Assembly: GCA_021846945.1 (NCBI GenBank)
Contig: JAJZVZ010000013.1
Location: 1-53,356, forward strand
Origin: Acidobacteriota bacterium
GTDB taxonomy: Bacteria > Acidobacteriota > Terriglobia > Terriglobales > Acidobacteriaceae
Direction: 5' to 3'
DNA: 53,356 nt
Position numbers and translations under genes: made by a program. Shown piece by piece: positions 42,852-51,062 of this stretch; position 1 is the stretch's first letter, and each line of letters opens with the position of its first letter. The notes under the pieces were generated by a model that saw nothing but the letters and a program-made list of their open reading frames with translations, was not told the origin of the DNA and did no database searches.

Positions 42852-43189
42852 ATCATTTGCGCGAAGCGGCTCGGTGTGCGGCAACTGCCCGGCGCCCGGC
42901 ATGTGGCGCCATCATTACCGCGCCGCAGCAGCAATCGCCTCCGTAAGAGTGAACATTCACAGCAAATATAAGACATTTTTCGCTTTCTGCAAGGATGAGT
43001 TTGCCGCGGAATGCGCCGGAGGGCCAGGTTTTCCGGCTGAACATGGCTGCGATGGCGCGTTTGCTCCTGCCTGTGCGCCGGAATCGATGATCGGTTACGA
43101 ATGCGGTGACCGCGGCCGCTGCTTCGCTGATTGACTCCCCCGCTTGAAGGGCGCTGCGGCGGAGCCTGTGTCGGGCTGGAGTGCCGGGG
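42852..43189 (-). promoter_or_regulatory. Promoter and structured leader of the permease gene
   Basis: On the minus strand, TTGCAG (42992-42987) and TATATT (42970-42965), 16 bases apart, give a good promoter with start near 42958. A small inverted repeat GTGAA-CA-TTCAC (42949-42960) covers the start point. Further down, GGCGCC (42891-42896) and GGCGCC (42905-42910) form a hairpin. I do not recognise a known riboswitch. Bases 43000-43189 hold nothing I can identify. Confidence 0.45.
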
Positions 43190-43672
43190 CTAAGAAGGAA
43201 AAAGCATGCCAGAGGAAGACGGGACTGGGGTCATTCTGGTGCGGCGGCGGCGTGGCGCGGCTACCGGAGAAGCCAGCATGCCTGCAATTTCCTTTAGTTC
43301 GGCGCGGGCACGGCCAACGGCCGCTGCGACAGTTTCGAGATTCTTACCCGCGTCACCAGCGGCAGCGGAAGAGCTGGGCCGTGGCTTGCGCTGGCGGCGC
43401 TGATCGAGGGCTTGGCGAGCGCCGGACAGAGTATATCCCTCGGCGTGGACCAGACGCTTGATCTCCAGGGCAAGCTCTACATCGCCGCGACGGTAAAGCC
43501 GCTGCCCGGTTCCACTCTTGTTGGGTTTCAGCTGCGGGAACTCCGTCTCCCAGAAACGCAAAACATAAGTCTCGACGCCACAGATGCGGGCGACATCGCC
43601 GATTTTGAAATAAAGACGATCGGGGATTGCAGAGGGCTCGGAGACTCGCTTTCTTGACGATGCTGTGGCCAT
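43190..43672 (-). CDS. MerR-family transcriptional regulator
   Basis: A 160-aa protein. The MerR winged helix is at about 20-90, beginning LYFKIGDVARICGVETYVLRFWETEF and ending near GYTLSGARQAL; this is the variant also found next to ihf/pheT-type housekeeping genes in many bacteria. A short Ala/Arg-rich tail with a possible coiled coil follows, with no cysteine effector site, so the signal is not a thiol-bound metal of the MerR/ZntR type. The ATG at 43672 is chosen because the HTH starts soon after; no strong ribosome binding site is visible, and the open frame runs further upstream. Confidence 0.85.
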   Translation of the reverse strand: MATASSRKRVSEPSAIPDRLYFKIGDVARICGVETYVLRFWETEFPQLKPNKSGTGQRLYRRGDVELALEIKRLVHAEGYTLSGARQALDQRRQRKPRPSSSAAAGDAGKNLETVAAAVGRARAELKEIAGMLASPVAAPRRRRTRMTPVPSSSGMLFPS

Positions 43673-43961
43673 AGCGACGGTAAGGAAGATACCAATTCTG
43701 CGGACGTATCGCTCTCTAAGCGCAGTATAGGCCACAATTCGAATTTTTTGTGAAGAGAAATCGGGGGTCGGCTCTTTCTTCTCGGCATTTCTGGATGTGC
43801 AGCCGCGACGCGGCTTGCGGCGATCGTCTTCGGCGATTGAATTTTCATCTTTGTTTCGCGCGGATTGCGAGGCTGCTCGGGGGCAGTGCAGGATGCTATT
43901 TCGAAACACGGCAGACGTATCCGCGCTCGATGTCAGAATCTGTGAATTGCAGATGAAGCCA

Positions 43962-44735
43962 TCAATGGTCGCCGTGGTTGACGGTTAAATCGGAACAGTT
44001 ATCGGCTGGATTGACCCGGCGATCGCCTCCATTCTGGCGGCGGTCCATGGTGTTGACACGCCGGTCTCTGGTGTTCACGCGCCGATCTCCGCCATTCACG
44101 CGGCGGTCGGGACGAAGCGTCAGGTCGGGAAGAACAATCATCGGAGGTTGAGGGCTGGAAACGTGCTGCGGCGTCGGTTCCGGAGCGGGGCTCTGGGTGC
44201 CGCTGGTCAGCAGTTTGTGCAAAGTCGGGAAGTTGACGTGCTGCGTTTCGACGAAGTCCACGCCCTCGGCCGTGAGCGCGAAATCAGAGTTGTCGGCGCG
44301 CGAAATGTATCCCTTCCGGTGGAGGTACCAGGTGGTGAAGTCGAGGAAATCGCGGGGAAAGCCCATCAGTTTTTCCACTTCGGCGAGCGACATTTCAGGC
44401 TTATTGGGCGTTGTGCGGCGGCGATGATACAGTACCGCCAGCAAAGCCAGCCGCCGGTTCAATTCACCTTCCCGGTTGTCCATGAAATCAATCGACGCAG
44501 AGAGCGGCATCCGCTCGCTCTCCGCCGGTTGATAGTTTGCGTCATACTCAGCGCGGCGCGCTGGGTCAGACAGCACGTCATAGGCTTCTTTCAACCGGCT
44601 AAAGACCTCTGCATCGCCCGAGCGCGGGTTGTCCGGGTGGTAGCGGGCCGCCAGGAACCTGTAGACACGATGAATTGTATCCTGATCCGCTTTGGGGCTG
44701 ATCTGGAGCAATTCATAGTGATCGGCGTTCTTCAT
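43962..44735 (-). CDS. DnaJ-domain protein with C-terminal DRRVN heptapeptide repeats
   Basis: A 257-aa protein. A J-domain (about 5-68) has the intact HPD tripeptide (33-35, in RYHPDNP) that stimulates DnaK. The middle part (about 88-175) looks like a winged helix (MSLAEVEKLMGFP, then YLHRKGYISRAD). The C-terminus has five 7-residue repeats, residues 210-244 (DRRVNGG, DRRVNTR, DRRVNTM, DRRQNGG, DRRVNPA). No Gly/Phe or zinc-finger region, so it is a specialised co-chaperone. The ATG at 44735 follows GAGGGA. The frame is open upstream but that part is not conserved-looking. Confidence 0.85.
   Translation of the reverse strand: MKNADHYELLQISPKADQDTIHRVYRFLAARYHPDNPRSGDAEVFSRLKEAYDVLSDPARRAEYDANYQPAESERMPLSASIDFMDNREGELNRRLALLAVLYHRRRTTPNKPEMSLAEVEKLMGFPRDFLDFTTWYLHRKGYISRADNSDFALTAEGVDFVETQHVNFPTLHKLLTSGTQSPAPEPTPQHVSSPQPPMIVLPDLTLRPDRRVNGGDRRVNTRDRRVNTMDRRQNGGDRRVNPADNCSDLTVNHGDH
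44004..44108 (-). repeat. Five 21-bp coding tandem repeats
   Basis: The 105 bases encode five successive seven-residue units of the DRRVNxx type at the end of the DnaJ-like protein. The DNA units differ by several bases each, so the repeat is old or under protein-level selection. Arg-rich, so it may bind nucleic acid or an acidic surface. Confidence 0.8.
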
Positions 44736-45001
44736 GGCGGTCCCTCGTCCCTGGAAAGCTTTGGGGGCAACTGGGTATCGTGCGAATTGTACCATTGCAG
44801 CTTTTGAATTCGAGCGAGAAAGAGTGATCGCGAGAAGGGCGAGAGTACTTTAGGGACTCAATTCCTAAGTACTGGCTGGTGATGTGCAAGAACGCGACAG
44901 GTCGGGGCATATGGGCAGACCACAGTCGCTGGTTGAACACAGTTCCGAACTGCCCGCATTACTGTATGCCGTCGCAGCGCGGCTTCAGCGGCGGGAAAAG
45001 C

Positions 45002-46057
45002 TCAGGCGCAGTTGCCGGATCGATCCGTCTGTGGTTTCAACATCCGATGGAACAACTGTTCGATTTGCTGCAGGCGGGATGGAGAGCCCTCGGTATTCCA
45101 CTCAAGCGGGGTGTTTAGGCAGGAGCCTCTCTCGGCCACCAGCATGCTTTCGCTCGCAGGCCGCGGCTCCTCGATCTCCCCTTGGCCCCGCTTTGAGTCC
45201 ACCAGCAATGTAAGCGTCTGCATCTTTTTGTCGCGGAGGATGGTGATCTGTACGGGTTTTCCGCGGTTGGCGCGCAACGCGCGGTCCCAGCCCGAGCAAT
45301 TGGTCACGGCTTCGGCGCCGACCTTGAGAATTACGTCAAAGGCGCGCAATCCGGACAGTGCGGCTTCGCTCTTGCGCGCCACCTGTTTAACCATCAATCC
45401 GCTGGTTATGCCCAGGTACTCAGCCATCTGCGAGGTGAGCGGCTCGACCATGACGCCCACGTTGAGGCTGCTGCCAAAGAACGGGAAATGGAACCCGCCG
45501 GAGGAAGATGACGCCGTATCGCCGCTTGCAAGCAGCCCCATGCCGGGAGCGGGCGTAAATAAATCTCCGCCATTGCCGATGGTCGTCCACGCATCGTGTT
45601 CTACGGCCTTGCGGCCGGCCAGCGTGACAGGCACCGTCTGAATATTGCCTTTGCGGCTGATCTCGATATTGACCTTCCGCCCCGGAGGCGTCTCTTTGAG
45701 CATCTTCCGCAATTGAGCGGCGTTCTTGATGTCCTTGCCGTCCAGAGCAAGCACCACGTCGTTAACGCAGAGGCCAACCTTACCGGCGGGAGCATCGTGA
45801 TCGATAACCGTGACCAAAGCACCGCGTACCTCGTGGAGCTTCAGTTCCTGCGCCTTTTCCTTGTCAACATCGGCAAGGCCCACCCCCAGGTAACCTTGCG
45901 CACTGGAATGCAGCAATGGAAGCGGGTCGTGCAACAGCGGAATCATGCCGCCGAACTGCGCGGCTGCAACCAGAGGTAGCGCCATCGCCTGCGCGGTTCC
46001 CGCCGCCAACAGGAGAGACAGACCAAGGACGATGCGCGGCCTCGTGAAGCATCTCAT
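45002..46057 (-). CDS. Exported protein with two PDZ domains
   Basis: A 351-aa protein with a signal peptide (about 1-24), then two PDZ domains. The first (about 55-150) begins GYLGVGLADVD and includes NDVVLALDGKDI; the second (about 195-290) is around GVMVEPLTSQMAEYLGI and RAFDVILKVGAEAV. No trypsin-like protease catalytic triad is present, unlike DegS/HtrA, so it is a non-enzymatic PDZ protein, perhaps a sensor of misfolded envelope proteins. The ATG at 46057 follows GGGGAGGATT. It stands 80 bases after the anti-sigma gene and may feed a signal to it; this is inference. Confidence 0.82.
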   Translation of the reverse strand: MRCFTRPRIVLGLSLLLAAGTAQAMALPLVAAAQFGGMIPLLHDPLPLLHSSAQGYLGVGLADVDKEKAQELKLHEVRGALVTVIDHDAPAGKVGLCVNDVVLALDGKDIKNAAQLRKMLKETPPGRKVNIEISRKGNIQTVPVTLAGRKAVEHDAWTTIGNGGDLFTPAPGMGLLASGDTASSSSGGFHFPFFGSSLNVGVMVEPLTSQMAEYLGITSGLMVKQVARKSEAALSGLRAFDVILKVGAEAVTNCSGWDRALRANRGKPVQITILRDKKMQTLTLLVDSKRGQGEIEEPRPASESMLVAERGSCLNTPLEWNTEGSPSRLQQIEQLFHRMLKPQTDRSGNCA

Positions 46058-46137
46058 CTTAATCCTCCCCGTTTCTCTTTCTTCCCGCCCCACACTCTTT
46101 TCCACGGCGCGGTCAACGGGAAACCGGGTATATTTCC

Positions 46138-47127
46138 TTACTGAATCTCCGGGACCCGGCTCAGCACCTGCCGGGACACGTTCCGGATCTGGGGATTGTT
46201 ATCAGAATTGGCAACCGTGTACAACGCCTGCCGGACGCTCGTATCCGCTTCGACCGGCTCAAGAATGTTGATGGAATCTGTCCGTATCTCCGGGTCGGAG
46301 TCATAGAGCAAAGCTTCCAGGACCGCGTTCCGCACGCGCATATCCTGGGCAACATAAGGCTGCAGACCCTCCAGGGCTTTCTTGCGCACCTCCGGGTCCT
46401 TGTCGTAGCGCAGAGCGACCATGAGCGCATCGCGGATGCCCAGCCCCTGGCATCCATTGGTGGCGCGGCACGCGGCCGCGAGCAGACCCACAGAATCGTC
46501 CCTCAGATCGGGAGATGCCGCATTTTCCGATGCCAGCATAAGCAACTGGCGGACCGCCGGATTGTTCAGTGACCCCACGACGCGCTCCGGCACCAACTGT
46601 TTGAAACGTACCTCCACAATGTCGCTGTTGGGCTGGCGAACAATGCTGGAAATGCTGGTTACGTTGGAGATCTGCGGCGTCGCAGTAGCATGCGGAGAAG
46701 CCCCGTCAGACACGGGGGTTACGGCAGCCTGACTGGCCGTGGACATTGCCCGCTTGACCGCGAGCCGGTAACCGCCGAAACTTCCCGCTCCAGTTCCGAC
46801 CAGCAGAAGAACACATGCCGCCACGGGCGCTGCGCGCAAACCAGCAAGGTTATTTCTCAGGCGCTGCTCCAGACGCTCATACCAGCGCTGCGGCGGCAGC
46901 GCATCCAGCGCCTCTTCAAGCCGAAGACGCGACCGCGCAATCAGATTTGGACTGGGTTCGATGACAGGGTTTGCATCCATGACCACCCGCAGCGCCTGCG
47001 ACTGCTCCCGCTCTTTCCGGCAGTCCGGGCAACTGGCCATGTGCCGCTCCAATTCGTGCGCCTGCTCATCCTGCAATTCCCCGTAAGCCGAGGTGACGAT
47101 TCGTTCATGTGCAACTTCGCAGTTCAT
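46138..47127 (-). CDS. Transmembrane anti-sigma factor with C-terminal HEAT repeats
   Basis: A 329-aa protein. The N-terminal zinc-binding anti-sigma domain has C3, H29, C33 and C36 (HMASCPDC), followed by one membrane helix (about 99-122) and, outside the membrane, a linker and an about 125-residue HEAT-like repeat region (RRYDKDPEVRKKALEGL-like units, about 200-329). The HEAT region is an unusual sensor part for an anti-sigma factor. The ATG at 47127 follows GGAAGGA. It is downstream of the ECF sigma gene (220 bases), the partner it is expected to bind. Confidence 0.85.
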   Translation of the reverse strand: MNCEVAHERIVTSAYGELQDEQAHELERHMASCPDCRKEREQSQALRVVMDANPVIEPSPNLIARSRLRLEEALDALPPQRWYERLEQRLRNNLAGLRAAPVAACVLLLVGTGAGSFGGYRLAVKRAMSTASQAAVTPVSDGASPHATATPQISNVTSISSIVRQPNSDIVEVRFKQLVPERVVGSLNNPAVRQLLMLASENAASPDLRDDSVGLLAAACRATNGCQGLGIRDALMVALRYDKDPEVRKKALEGLQPYVAQDMRVRNAVLEALLYDSDPEIRTDSINILEPVEADTSVRQALYTVANSDNNPQIRNVSRQVLSRVPEIQ

Positions 47128-47347
47128 CGCAACGTCCTTCCAGCCTCAAAGATCATCTGTGCGCCCTTCGAAAGTCCGCATCCCGTTATGGGATTGCAAC
47201 CGGGCGCCCGAGCCATGGGAAAATCCGCACCAGCCTGATTTTGAGAGCAGGCATTCTTCAGGACCGCAGCCTCGATGCTTTCCCGGGTCGATAAAGCCCT
47301 GTTTCAGCTCCGTGCTTCTCAAAACCAACGGCTCGTTCCGAGCTTCC

Positions 47348-48091
47348 CTAACGCAACTCCGCCAATTGAGCCCGCAACTTCTTGGTGGCTCGAAAAAGCG
47401 TATTCTTGGCGGTTTCTTCCGTTGTGTTCAACAACTCTCCAATGGTCCGCAACCGCAGACCCTGATAATGCTTCAGTTCAAAAACCATGCGTTCCCGCGG
47501 CGTGAGCTTGCTGAGCGCCGCCTGGATCTTTTCCCCTAACTGCTTGCGATCAAGCTCCTTGGCAGGGTTCGAATACGACCGTTCATCAGAAACAGTCGCC
47601 AGCAGGTCAATCTCCTCGCCGGAGTGATCCACCACCACCGAGCGATCCTCGCGGCGCGTCTTGCGCCTGCGCAACTGATCGAGGCAGAGGTTGGTCACAA
47701 TGCGGTAAATCCACGTATAGAAGGAGCACTCAAAGCGAAAGTTGCCGATGTACCGGTAAGCCTTGAGGAAGGCCTCCTGGTAGATGTCTTCGGCATCGTG
47801 CTCTGACCCTGTCAGGTGCAGGGCAAGGCGCAGCACCTGGTGCTCATATTGGCGCACCAGCGCGTCAAATGCGGATCGAGAACCTGCCTGCGCCTCCCGG
47901 ATCAACTCCACTTCGGGAATGCGTTCCAGCAAGCGCTCCCTCCCTCGGCTCGTTCCATCGCGATTCGTTCCGCCCATTGCCGTCGGCGCCGCCATGTCTG
48001 GGGTAGATTGTACCTTCCGCGTGCCCGGCCACGCTAAAGTACTTGCACCCTGAACTGGACTACTGGGAAAAAGCGCCACATCCGCTGCCAT
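47348..48091 (-). CDS. ECF-family RNA polymerase sigma factor (RpoE-like)
   Basis: A 247-aa sigma-70-family protein of the extracytoplasmic-function group. Region 2 is at about 75-145 (EDIYQEAFLKAYRYIGNF and YTWIYRIVTNLCLDQLRRR), region 4 at about 190-245 (LTPRERMVFELKHYQG, then TTEETAKNTLFRATKKLR). A 40-residue extension precedes region 2. The ATG at 48091 follows GGAG with 6 bases spacing, so the extension seems real; ATG 47995 would give a more typical size. Its anti-sigma factor is the next gene downstream. Confidence 0.9.
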   Translation of the reverse strand: MAADVALFPSSPVQGASTLAWPGTRKVQSTPDMAAPTAMGGTNRDGTSRGRERLLERIPEVELIREAQAGSRSAFDALVRQYEHQVLRLALHLTGSEHDAEDIYQEAFLKAYRYIGNFRFECSFYTWIYRIVTNLCLDQLRRRKTRREDRSVVVDHSGEEIDLLATVSDERSYSNPAKELDRKQLGEKIQAALSKLTPRERMVFELKHYQGLRLRTIGELLNTTEETAKNTLFRATKKLRAQLAELR

Positions 48092-48205
48092 CGAACTCTC
48101 CGTCGCGAGGGGGATGAATCATTTCCTTTGTGGCAATAGACGTAAAATCTCAGCTTTAGTAATCGAAGCCAGAGATTACCGGTCACTTGGCGATACGGAG
48201 CTCTT

Positions 48206-48928
48206 GTGGACCGATCCCCTTACACTGGACCGGCTAAACTGGAGAAGATGAGTGGAGATCTGTTTGAGAGCGCGGCCAACCCCGGCAGCGGTGGAGGGGC
48301 CGGCTGGTTTACGGCCCACTGTGACGGGGGCTCCCGCGGCAATCCGGGACCGGCTGGCTACGGAGCGGTGGTTGAAGATCCCCAGGGGACCGTGGTCGCG
48401 CGGCTGAGCGAGTTTCTGGGCCGCCAGACCAACAACTATGCTGAGTATTCCGGCCTGCTGGCGGTGCTGGCCTGGGCCATCGAGCATGGGGTGAAATGCC
48501 TGCGCGTGATCTCCGACTCTGAACTGATGGTCAACCAGATGAAGGGCCGGTATAAAGTGGCCAGCCCTGTATTACAGCCTCTTTGGGTGGAGGCGAAGCG
48601 CCGCGCCGCCCAACTGGAGCGCTTCGAGATGAGGCATACCCTCCGCGGCGGGAATCAGGAGGCTGACCGCCTGGCCAACGAGGCGATGGACAAGGGGATG
48701 GGGAAGACGCGGCCTCCGGCGGCCGGGGAGGCTGGCCGTCCCGGCGGAACACCGGCTACCGCTCCGCAGCGGGTGAGCGGGCCGGGCGCAACAAAGCCCG
48801 GCCCGCAGATCCTGAAGGGCTATGTTAAGGGTGGCGTGATACATTTGTTGGACGGAGAGCTTCCCGATGGCATTTTCGTCAAGATCATTCGCGAGAAGGG
48901 CGAAAAAGAACCGAAAAACAGAGGCTAG
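48206..48928 (+). CDS. RNase HI-family protein with C-terminal extension
   Basis: A 240-aa protein. The RNase H domain has the full acidic set: D40 in CDGGSRGNPG, E80 in NNYAEYSG, D104 in SDSELMV and D154 in NQEADRLAN. It should cut RNA in RNA/DNA hybrids. A Pro/Gly-rich linker (about 165-200) leads to a small C-terminal part (about 201-230, GYVKGGVIHLLDGELPDGIFVKI) not seen in classical RnhA. GTG 48206 has GGAG 5 bases upstream; ATG 48248 (MSGDLF) is an alternative and follows a TACACT box. Stand-alone gene. Confidence 0.85.
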   Translation: MDRSPYTGPAKLEKMSGDLFESAANPGSGGGAGWFTAHCDGGSRGNPGPAGYGAVVEDPQGTVVARLSEFLGRQTNNYAEYSGLLAVLAWAIEHGVKCLRVISDSELMVNQMKGRYKVASPVLQPLWVEAKRRAAQLERFEMRHTLRGGNQEADRLANEAMDKGMGKTRPPAAGEAGRPGGTPATAPQRVSGPGATKPGPQILKGYVKGGVIHLLDGELPDGIFVKIIREKGEKEPKNRG

Positions 48929-49095
48929 AAAGCCTGTTACCCTTTTTCCTGTACCTGTACCCCAACCCTGCCCCGACAACGTCTAAGTAAAAATACCTAC
49001 CGTCGGAAACAACTTTTTATCACTTTTACTCTTTCTAATAGACGTGTGCTTTGGTTCTTTTCGGTGAACGAGAGAGAAAACACCGGAGGAACGAC

Positions 49096-50607
49096 ATGAA
49101 GAAGCAAAGCGGAGGCGAAGCAATGCGAAACGTCTGGAAGTTGAGCGTAGTTTTGGGCTGTCTGTTGGTTGCAGCCCTTGTGGTGGTGGCGTGCAGCAGC
49201 GGAAGCTCGAATATGAACGCTTCGGGCATGGGCACGGTCAGTGTTTCTCTCAGCGATCCAGCGGCCTGCCAGGCGCCGAGCGGCCCCTTCGCGCACGTCT
49301 ATGTGACGGTTACGGACGTGAGCGTGAATATGAGCGCGACGGCCAGTTCCACCGACAGTAGCTGGGTGGACCTGACGCCCAAGATGACTCCCATGCAGAT
49401 CGACCTGCTGGGCGAAGCCAACAACAAGTGCCTGCTGGCTACGCTGGGGGATGCGCTCCAACTGCAGGCCGGCACCTATCAGCAGATCCGGCTGATACTG
49501 GCGTCGAATTCCACGTCCGTTACCAATAACAATTGCACGGGCGCAGCAAATTGTGTCGTGCTGAGTTCAGATCCGAGCAAGAACTATCCCCTGCTGCTCT
49601 CCAGCGAGGCGCAGACTGGAATCAAGATTCCCGCCGCACAGATGGCTTCAGGCGGATTGACGATTGCAGCCGGCAAAACCGAGGACCTGGATATCAACTT
49701 CCTTACCTGCGAGTCCATTGTGCGGGAGGGCAACGGACAATACCGTCTGAAGCCCGTTCTGACCGCAGGTGTGGTGAGCGCCACCTCGACCTCGATTAAC
49801 GGAACGGTGGTGGACTCCTCCACCGGCAAGCCCGTGGATGGCACGGTATTCGTGGCTGCGGAGCAGGAAGTGAATGGCGTGTATCGGGAGCAGATGGCCA
49901 CTACAGCCGGCACCGATGGCTCATTTGTCCTGTGCCCGCTGCCGGCGGGAACATACAACCTGGTGATCGTGGCGGAGCGCACCGCCGATAAAGCGGTCTA
50001 CATGCCGACAATCGTAACGGGCGTCCAGGTGGGCGACACAACCGGCAACGTGGTTGTGCACCTGCCGTCGACCGTGGCGATCACTACGGCCAGCAACTCA
50101 ACGTCAGTCAGCCTGAGCGGCATGGTGACATCGCAGAACAGCTCGATGGCGGGCACGCAGGCCGATATCCAGCTGAGCGCTCTGGAGACGGTGAACGGCA
50201 ACACATACACCATTCCCATGGCGCCCATCGAGGGGAACGGCATGGTCACGCAGTCAGTGGAAACAAATGCCTCCAATCCCAGCGCGACCCCACCGCTCAC
50301 CTGCCCCACGGGTACCGACTGCGCAAATTACACGATGGTTGTTCCCTCGGGCGGAGCTTATTACGGTGCGCTTTCCTCCGGCTCAGTCACGATGAACGGC
50401 ACGCCGAGCGGAACCATGGCCACTTACGTTGTGGATGGCATGGCATTCGTCCCGGGTACGACCACCGGGGATTGCAGCGTGGCCAGTCCGCAGGAAGTGA
50501 AGTCGTCAACCATTGCGCTTACGGCGGCCGGGCCGTTTACGCCGACACCCTATCCCGTGCCGGTGCCGCCGCCCGCTACGGCGCTCGCGTTTACAAGTTG
50601 CCAATAA
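49096..50607 (+). CDS. DUF4382 domain lipoprotein
   Basis: A 503-aa cell-surface lipoprotein. The lipobox VVAC places the lipidated cysteine at C33. The DUF4382 domain (about 45-210, GTVSVSLSDPAAC, YVTVTDVSV, QLQAGTYQQIRLIL) is followed by a carboxypeptidase-regulatory-like beta sandwich (about 230-320, INGTVVDSSTGKPVDGTVFV) and a Thr/Ser-rich part. Function unknown; such proteins are common in Acidobacteriota. ATG 49096 follows GGAGGAACGAC; ATG 49123 would give a shorter signal peptide. An AT-rich upstream region with a TCTAAT box (49034-49039) is a likely promoter. Confidence 0.8.
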   Translation: MKKQSGGEAMRNVWKLSVVLGCLLVAALVVVACSSGSSNMNASGMGTVSVSLSDPAACQAPSGPFAHVYVTVTDVSVNMSATASSTDSSWVDLTPKMTPMQIDLLGEANNKCLLATLGDALQLQAGTYQQIRLILASNSTSVTNNNCTGAANCVVLSSDPSKNYPLLLSSEAQTGIKIPAAQMASGGLTIAAGKTEDLDINFLTCESIVREGNGQYRLKPVLTAGVVSATSTSINGTVVDSSTGKPVDGTVFVAAEQEVNGVYREQMATTAGTDGSFVLCPLPAGTYNLVIVAERTADKAVYMPTIVTGVQVGDTTGNVVVHLPSTVAITTASNSTSVSLSGMVTSQNSSMAGTQADIQLSALETVNGNTYTIPMAPIEGNGMVTQSVETNASNPSATPPLTCPTGTDCANYTMVVPSGGAYYGALSSGSVTMNGTPSGTMATYVVDGMAFVPGTTTGDCSVASPQEVKSSTIALTAAGPFTPTPYPVPVPPPATALAFTSCQ

Positions 50608-51062
50608 CGGCTGCATACCCAACAACCATGGGCCGGAACTCCGCATTCGAGTTCCGGCCCGCTTTGTTTTTCCGGCGGCCGGGCGTGCGCATGGCAATGT
50701 ATGGGCTCTGGTTTGCTGGCCAGTCCCGGTTCCAGTCCTGATCTGTCGCTCACCGCATTGTGCCGGCTCAACCGCCTGTGCACCAGTTTGTCCGATTGCG
50801 CCGAGTGAAGGGCTCCGGATCGAGCGGTGAGCAGCCGCGCAAGTTGAACGGCGGGCCGGCCGCTGCGGACATCTTCGTGCGCGCCACCAGCATCCAAATA
50901 TTGCGGTATTCGGCACTTCAACCTCCCGTCCAGGCCTCGCCTCACAGTCTGGGAAAGACAAATTACTGTGACCCCCGCCGCGCTCCGTCTTGCCGGGCGC
51001 GCTCGGGGGATTTGTATCCATAACTCCGCGGGCGTTTGCGGTCCGCGAGGACAGAAGTCGAA
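50608..51062. other. Intergenic stretch after the DUF4382 gene
   Basis: 455 bases with a terminator at the start (listed) and otherwise no feature I can support. Several open frames exist on both strands but none looks like protein; no repeat or RNA is evident. Confidence 0.5.
50630..50671 (+). terminator. Rho-independent terminator of the DUF4382 gene
   Basis: A perfect 12-bp stem, GGGCCGGAACTC (50630-50641) with GAGTTCCGGCCC (50649-50660), 7-base loop, followed by GCTTTGTTTTT. Confidence 0.9.

Noticed and set aside
44004..44108. Tandem repeat as a possible CRISPR or regulatory array
   Set aside because: Units are contiguous, 21 bases, in frame and diverged at the DNA level; they are a protein repeat without spacers.
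50672..51062. Decayed gene in the stretch after the DUF4382 terminator
   Set aside because: Six-frame reading gives no stretch resembling a family I know; calling a pseudogene would be guesswork.
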